NCBI GenBank assembly: GCA_958510825.1
Contig: OY294048.1
Location: 16,509,589 to 16,573,588 of the forward strand
Length of the DNA stretch: 64,000 nt
Reading direction: 5' to 3'
Origin: Brachypterus glaber
Taxonomy: Eukaryota; Arthropoda; Insecta; Coleoptera; Kateretidae
A program made the translations under genes and the position numbers. The notes under the pieces are model-generated. The model was not told where the DNA came from. It was given only the letters and a program-made list of their open reading frames with translations, and made no database searches. Positions 58,908 to 64,000 of this stretch are shown piece by piece (the stretch's first letter is position 1; every line of letters starts with the position of its first letter).

Positions 58908-59541
58908 CTAACCATATAAGTCTCTATTCCATAGTTCTACCTGAAAATAACATAAAGAAAACATAATTAGAATATGATTTTTAATAATAAAGAATCATAT
59001 GACTTATTTCTCTATAGTGCATTTGTCTATGGACTTACCTGGTTTTTATATGTTTCAGAGTCTATTGAGGGTTGGATTTCACTGGCTTTCATCTGTGGCT
59101 TGTTTCTCCTGGAGAGTTTCGTGTGCTTGTTCCTTCGGGATGATCCGGAATTTGTTGAAAATAGTTTGCTGGAACTGCTCACTTAGATTCAGTATTTTGT
59201 TTATACTTAGTTCACAGGACACTTAGTATTCTGTTCGTATTTTTATTAGTTTTGCTGATAAACAATAAGTATTGTTTGTATTTGTTTCTTAGAGTAATAT
59301 TTTGAGGTTAGATATCACTAATACGGATTTATTAGGAAATATTCTTTTGTTATTATCTTTGATGTAGTTTTCGTTACCTTTATTAGGAATCCTATACGGT
59401 AAAACTGTAGTTGATAATGACTTGCATAGATGTCGCTAATAGTTCAGAAATAGGATTTTATTTACCTGAAGGGTTCATACTAGTGAATAAGGTCGATTTT
59501 CGCTCCTTCTTGAAGCAACTCGAATACAATGGTGGTGTCAT
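58908..59541 (-). CDS. Possible small three-exon gene (83 aa)
   Basis: Minus-strand model: exon 1 59541-59466 (ATG in context caaaATGa; MTPPLYSSCFKKERKSTLFT...), exon 2 59181-59039 (SSSSKLFSTNSGSSRRNKHT...SETYKNQ) and exon 3 58940-58908 (VELWNRDLYG, stop). The donor of exon 2 is a perfect CAG/GTAAGT, the acceptor of exon 3 is strong (ttatgttattttcag/G), and the phases join (1, then 0). Intron 1 (284 bp) has donor CAG/GTAAAT but a weak acceptor without a pyrimidine tract; intron 2 is 98 bp. The product is basic and Ser/Lys/Arg/Asn-rich with no recognised domain, so no function is proposed. Exon 2 is also open in another minus frame (LSEQFQQTIFNKFRIIPKEQ..., stop near 59090) and in two plus frames, so it could instead be a remnant of a repeat protein. 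The pair exon 2/exon 3 is better supported than exon 1. Confidence 0.3.
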
Positions 59542-59764
59542 TTTGACGAGTGTTTATTTTCTGTAATCATCGAAGTAATCCTTCATGTATTTTTATTTAA
59601 AGTTAGTGAAAATGAATATTTAAACAATGCGGAAGATATTGTAACTGTTATTTTCTACAATTACGCATTTATAACGTTTCGATGGACATCGAAGACTTAG
59701 TATGACATGTAAGTTACGTTTTTCTGTTTCTTAGAATATTTCTGAGATATAATTATTGTTTTAG

Positions 59765-59900
59765 CACCATTAATTAATCACCATTAAGCACCATTATTAC
59801 TACATTACTAGACCATTAATTAATTAATCACCATTAAGCACCATTATTACTACATTACTAGACCATTAATTAATTACCATTAATTACTCACCATTTCTAT
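59765..59900 (+). repeat. 60-bp tandem repeat
   Basis: Two full copies plus a partial third of a unit with atcaccattaagcaccatta, then ttactacattactagacc; markers at 59777 and 59837. Built of accatta submotifs. Confidence 0.9.
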
Positions 59901-62279
59901 ACCATTAATATGGAATTACATTAATTTAAGTTGAAGTTTATTTTGGTATATTTGATATACAAGTTCTCCGCATGGAGTGATGTTCTGTTGGAACATGGTT
60001 CTGTAATTTTCGGCATAGATAAATTCTATGTAACCGTCTAGCAGACAATTTTACATTGGACATAATTTTCAAAAGTATATTTTATCCCGGACAACATTTT
60101 CAATCGTACATTTTATCCTGGAAGATGATTTTTCCAAAGTAGATGGGACAGCCTATATTTTTTTTTCTTTCATTTGAGAAATGAATTCATCAGCATAGGG
60201 GAGACTTGTACAGATGGAGACGATGGAATTCATACCTCATGGATTTTGCAGAAACCAGCTAAGTACTCATTCTGAAAACTTTTGAAAGCAATATTTCATA
60301 TTTTTAAATTCTTTTATTTCAATATTCTTATAACTGTAAACTTTATCAGATCTGATATAGTATTGATTAATACTATATGCCCTTCTGGCTTTTGTTCATT
60401 TTTAGGTACTTATTTTTTTTAAAACATTTAATCTCATTTATTAATTATTAAATATCATACTTTTGATTAAATGATTTCTAATTTAAGCATGACTTTTATA
60501 CACTGCAAGAAATGATTGTTGTTTACATACATTTCTTGGTGCTTGCTGAACTTCATGTTTTCTTTATACATTTAAGTCGAATGATTTCTGAATTTAGTAA
60601 TTTTTATTAAGATTTCTTTAATTATATCTTAATATAATTACACATATTTTTTATATATATTAATACATTACTTGATGTGCTTTCATTAAGTTTATTTATA
60701 ATAAATTTCTCAAATGAATTATCTTATTTTATTTAAGGGTTATATTTTCTCAAACTGAAAAGCTTAAGTATTTACACTAGGTTGTTACTTACCTAAAGGA
60801 GTAAAAGCTAAAGTAACTGGCGCCCCTAACAACATTAATCAATTCTTTCTATTTTTCCCTTGCCCATACCCATTGCTCCGCTGTCAAAACTAGCCGTTGG
60901 CAGTGAACGTATTAATTACGGTACATTATAAAAAAAGTTAAAAAATGCTTTGATATTTACAATGAAAAAAAATACCCCAGTGCGCTGTCACGGAAAGGTA
61001 CAAAACCCTTTTAAACATAAAATGTTTTTAGTAATTATACAAATAAATGGATTTTGTTACAACAACCTAGGATGATATGCCAAAAACAAAAAATAAAAAA
61101 ATAACTACACTGAAAAAATTAAAAATGAAAAAAATCGATTTTTTGCCTAGTGACCTATTTTAATTTTGGTGTTAAATGAAAGCTTAAGATGTAAGGAATC
61201 GCTTAATACTAGTTTCCCTAAGGGCCTTTTTTTTTGCTATTTCACAAAAGAATCACACCGTGTGGAAGGAGAAAAAAATGTAGACGAGTTGGCAAAATTT
61301 GTGTCTTGACACCGTAATATTTTTTCCTCAACTGCTTTAGAATGTAAGCAAATACACACACTTATCAAACACAGAATGAATCCATTCTAGCTCTAGATAC
61401 GGCATGAATATTCCGTATCAAGTATGAGCACATGTAGTGCCATCTCTTGTTTATAAAAGTAAAGAAAACTGTAGCAAAATTAGCAAATATATATATTTTA
61501 CCATGAAATATTGAATAATTTAATGCAATTTAGAGTTTTGCGTTAAAATTACATAAAGTTTATTAGTTTTTTTTAAATATTTGACCAGTTTTTTATCAAT
61601 TTAGTTCAAAAAATTAAAACTACTCCATCTATTGTTAAATATTTAAACCTGATATCTGTCACAACAATCTGACATAACCTTTAATTTTTGCATTATAATT
61701 TGTAAATATGTGCTAAAATTAAATAAAAATCTTTTTTAAGTACTGATTTGATAAAATTATTAAATAACATTAATTGCTTTATTTAAAAATATATGTTTTG
61801 TTGCATCTACAATGTCGTGTCACAAAAAACATTGTTTTTAACCTTATCCGCAGTTTAAAGCCATACAGTATTTCATTTGCAGTCGAAGAAAAAGTATAGT
61901 CTACAACACGTAGCGCGGAATATTGTCTATTCCATACTAGTTATAGAATATACTATTTCCTCGACTCGTCCCTGTGTATTACTATGTACTCAAATTGAGT
62001 CATAACAATGTAAAATGTATTTTCAAGATCTTTATTAAGTAGTTTTATATCGCGTAAAGTTATTGAGCATTAAAATTATTATTAATTAAAATTTACGACA
62101 TAATTTTTGAAATTAATTTGCTTACATTGCTAGGTTAATGTTTAACTTTAAGAATTTGTATCATAATAGTTCAAACGAACAGCTCGGGGGAACAAGGGAC
62201 ATAAGCTACATTATTCTTGTTTTAAGAAAATCAGCTTTAAAGGTTTTGGTGAAATCCTGAAATCAGATATTATTATACT
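59901..62279. other. Intergenic, no gene supported
   Basis: AT-rich with no long frame. A tggcgcccc at 60818 recalls a tRNA-Lys primer-binding site but no LTR was found. Two parallel phrases (cggacaacattttcaatcgt / attttatcctgg near 60080-60120) form a short local duplication. Confidence 0.45.
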
Positions 62280-62440
62280 ATTCACAGCTCCTGCGCTAGA
62301 ATAGTAGTTTAAAATTTTCATAAATCGCCAAAAAATGTCCTAGAGCAAAAAAACTTTGATATAAATGTGTTTCATAAAAAATAAGAAACTTTAAAAATAT
62401 CAGTCTGTCAGTCCGTCTAAAGTTACGTTTTTTTTTTGCA
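62280..62440 (+). mobile_element. Left end of family F4
   Basis: ctattcacagctcctgcgct, then agaatagtagtttaaaat, later tcagtctgtcagtccgtc, match the left ends at 23565 and 30895. The rest of the element is replaced or displaced by the neighbouring Foldback-type element. Confidence 0.75.
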
Positions 62441-62507
62441 AAAAGAAATTGTTTTGGAAAAAGTAACCAAACACCAATTTTACAAAATTTGCCAATGCCA
62501 ACTACAA

Positions 62508-63060
62508 CCAAATTTGGCAGACTAACATCTCTACTCTAAATTTCTCTACTCCCTAACATCCTTACTCCATAACATCCCTACTCCACAGCAACTCTACTCC
62601 GTAACATCTCTACTCCATAACATCTCTACTCCGTAACAACTCTACTCCACACTATAAGGACTTTATTAGCCACTTAATAATAAATGAGCAGTTCAAAGAA
62701 CAAAGAATCTTCTTCTAGATTATTTTATTTTTTTCCTAGAAAACGTTTATCTTTAAATTCAAATCGAGAACAATCATAAATGAATTATTCTAAAAGCCAC
62801 AATGACCGCTTACTCTTAATATGCACTAATGAGTAAGTAATTAATAAATTAAATTCATATTTGACAGTGACTTAGCATGACAAATATTCATTTGAGTTAA
62901 GACAAGTGGCTAATCGAGTGCATATAGTGCGGAGTAGAGTTGTTACGGAGTAGAGATGTTATGGAGTAGAGATATTACGGAGTAGAGTTGTTGTGGAGTA
63001 GGGATGTTAGGGAGTAGAGAAATTTAGAGTAGAGATGTTAGTCTGCCCCAAATTTGTTTC
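62508..63060. mobile_element. Foldback-type element with 17-bp repeat arms
   Basis: The left arm (about 62513-62690) and right arm (about 62900-63056) are nearly exact reverse complements over about 140 bp. Each arm is about eight tandem copies of a 16-17-bp unit, ctctactccgtaacat (left) or gatgttacggagtagag (right). The ends begin ggcagactaacatctctact. Unit variants occur in mirrored order in the two arms. The middle (about 210 bp) is AT-rich and non-coding. Arms made of short tandem repeats are the hallmark of Foldback (FB-like) elements; the family assignment is inference. Confidence 0.9.
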
Positions 63061-63609
63061 CTTTAATTAAACCGATGACTAAAAAAAGTTCATCGCTGTT
63101 TAAAATTTGCCAACTTGTCTAAAAGCCAACTAACAAATTACGGCCTGTAAAGCAGTTTTTAAAACCCTACTTAAATTTTCTGTGTGATCTTTATTTTCCG
63201 AGTAATTCATTACCAAAGTAAAAACGGACTTTTTTGATTGGGTCAACTGTAAGAAAAATCATCGTACAATGCTTTTGGACAGCTTAAATTAAAGAAGATA
63301 AAATCACTAAAAAAATATATATTGAAGTCCCTAGGCAATAGCAATAGCAAAAATGTGGAAAAAAAATCCAATAGTTTTGGTATGATTACTCGAAAACTGC
63401 TAATGGTAAAAAATGTTGAACTCCAGATCTAAAAACTAGAAACTTGGAGCTTCAATCTGATTTTTTTTTAATTGCTCTTGGACTATTTTTCTTAAATTTA
63501 CAGCACTTTTAAAATCACCTAAAAATTTAGGATTTTTTTTCATTCCTTTAATGTCTGTAAGTAGTGTATTTGAACCTTTTGAGCAAAATTTCCAAAATTT
63601 ATTTTTCAA
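63061..63609. other. Intergenic, nothing recognised
   Basis: No supported feature. Confidence 0.5.
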
Positions 63610-64000
63610 AAACTTTTAACAAAAAAAAAAAAATAACTGAATTTTATGTATCTAAAAAGTAAAAATTAAAAAATAAGTTGGTGCCAATTTCACCTTCCCT
63701 AAATTAAATACTAAAAATTATTTTTGTTGTTAAATTGTTTGCTGTGAAGTTGGCACCGACTTATTTTTTATATTTTACTTTTTACAGACATAAAAGTCGG
63801 TTCATTTTTTGTCCAAGTCCAAAATTTGCGTTACGTAATACTTGAACATTCCCTAACTTGTAGATTTGTAACGTCATCTAAGCTTAATTATAGTTGTCCT
63901 TCCATCTCGACTATGACGTCACAACGTACTAAGATAATTTCTTAAAATTAATTAAGTAATATTTTTATTTCAGAGCCCAAGAGTTCAAACAACTTTATTT
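63610..64000 (-). mobile_element. Dispersed element family F7, inverted copy (runs off the end)
   Basis: A hairpin at 63635-63810 (ttggtgccaatttcac and gtgaagttggcaccgactta as arm pieces, outer arms tatgtatctaaaaagtaaaa / ttttactttttacagacata) matches 41941-42130. The following block (ttgtagatttgtaacgtcat, cttccatctcgac, gacgtcacaacgtact) is the reverse complement of about 41790-41910. Confidence 0.8.

Noticed and set aside
59466..59560. Ankyrin-repeat exon (TTIVFELLQEGAKIDLI)
   Set aside because: Only about 20 residues fit, a TAG follows before the donor site, and the competing ATG frame joins downstream exons better.
60818..60827. TGGCGCCCC as a retroviral-type primer-binding site
   Set aside because: No LTR with TG...CA ends, no matching second LTR, and no gag or pol frame downstream.

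Overview
This looks like a repeat-dense, AT-rich intergenic stretch of an arthropod genome, most likely an insect (beetle-like, low confidence). The evidence is split CAP-Gly/USP coding sequence, LINE 3' tails ending in short microsatellites, many foldback and terminal-inverted-repeat (TIR) elements, and a complex satellite. There are no operons, no CRISPR array and no RNA gene I could support. A 200-base run of N at 5119-5318 is an assembly gap.

Layout. 1-4133: tandem satellite, 192-bp monomer, with traces of an alternating two-type (384-bp) higher-order unit. 4134-5118: a composite unit in which a satellite fragment alternates with a non-satellite block carrying a large palindrome. 5319-48000: almost no genes, but a mosaic of dispersed non-autonomous elements (several families with two to four copies in this window), long palindromes, tandem arrays (about 120 bp, 153 bp, a 15-bp minisatellite), decayed LINE pieces and one decayed coding fragment with a CYVCG motif. 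48019-53390: the gene-bearing core. 53391-64000: more repeats, a minus-strand LINE RNase H remnant, a possible small spliced minus-strand gene near 59 kb, and a Foldback-type element whose arms are built of 17-bp repeats.

The core is the interesting part. An intact 1010-codon reverse transcriptase (C2H2 finger, RT, Cys/His knuckle, restriction-like endonuclease; a non-LTR element protein of the R2-like type) ends in the very bases where a second long reading frame begins. That frame encodes a CYLD-like CAP-Gly domain followed, in the same uninterrupted exon, by a complete USP35/38-type ubiquitin protease domain. It has no ATG ahead of the CAP-Gly domain, but a plausible splice acceptor (acag/G at 51741-51745) lies 4 bases before the RT stop codon. 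Either a retroelement has landed against, or been spliced into, a host deubiquitinase exon, or the element carries a deubiquitinase as a second frame. The CYLD/USP35-38 combination is itself a chimera I do not know from either parent family. A 28-bp exact repeat, whose other copy lies in an upstream miniature element, supplies the first two bases of the RT start codon.
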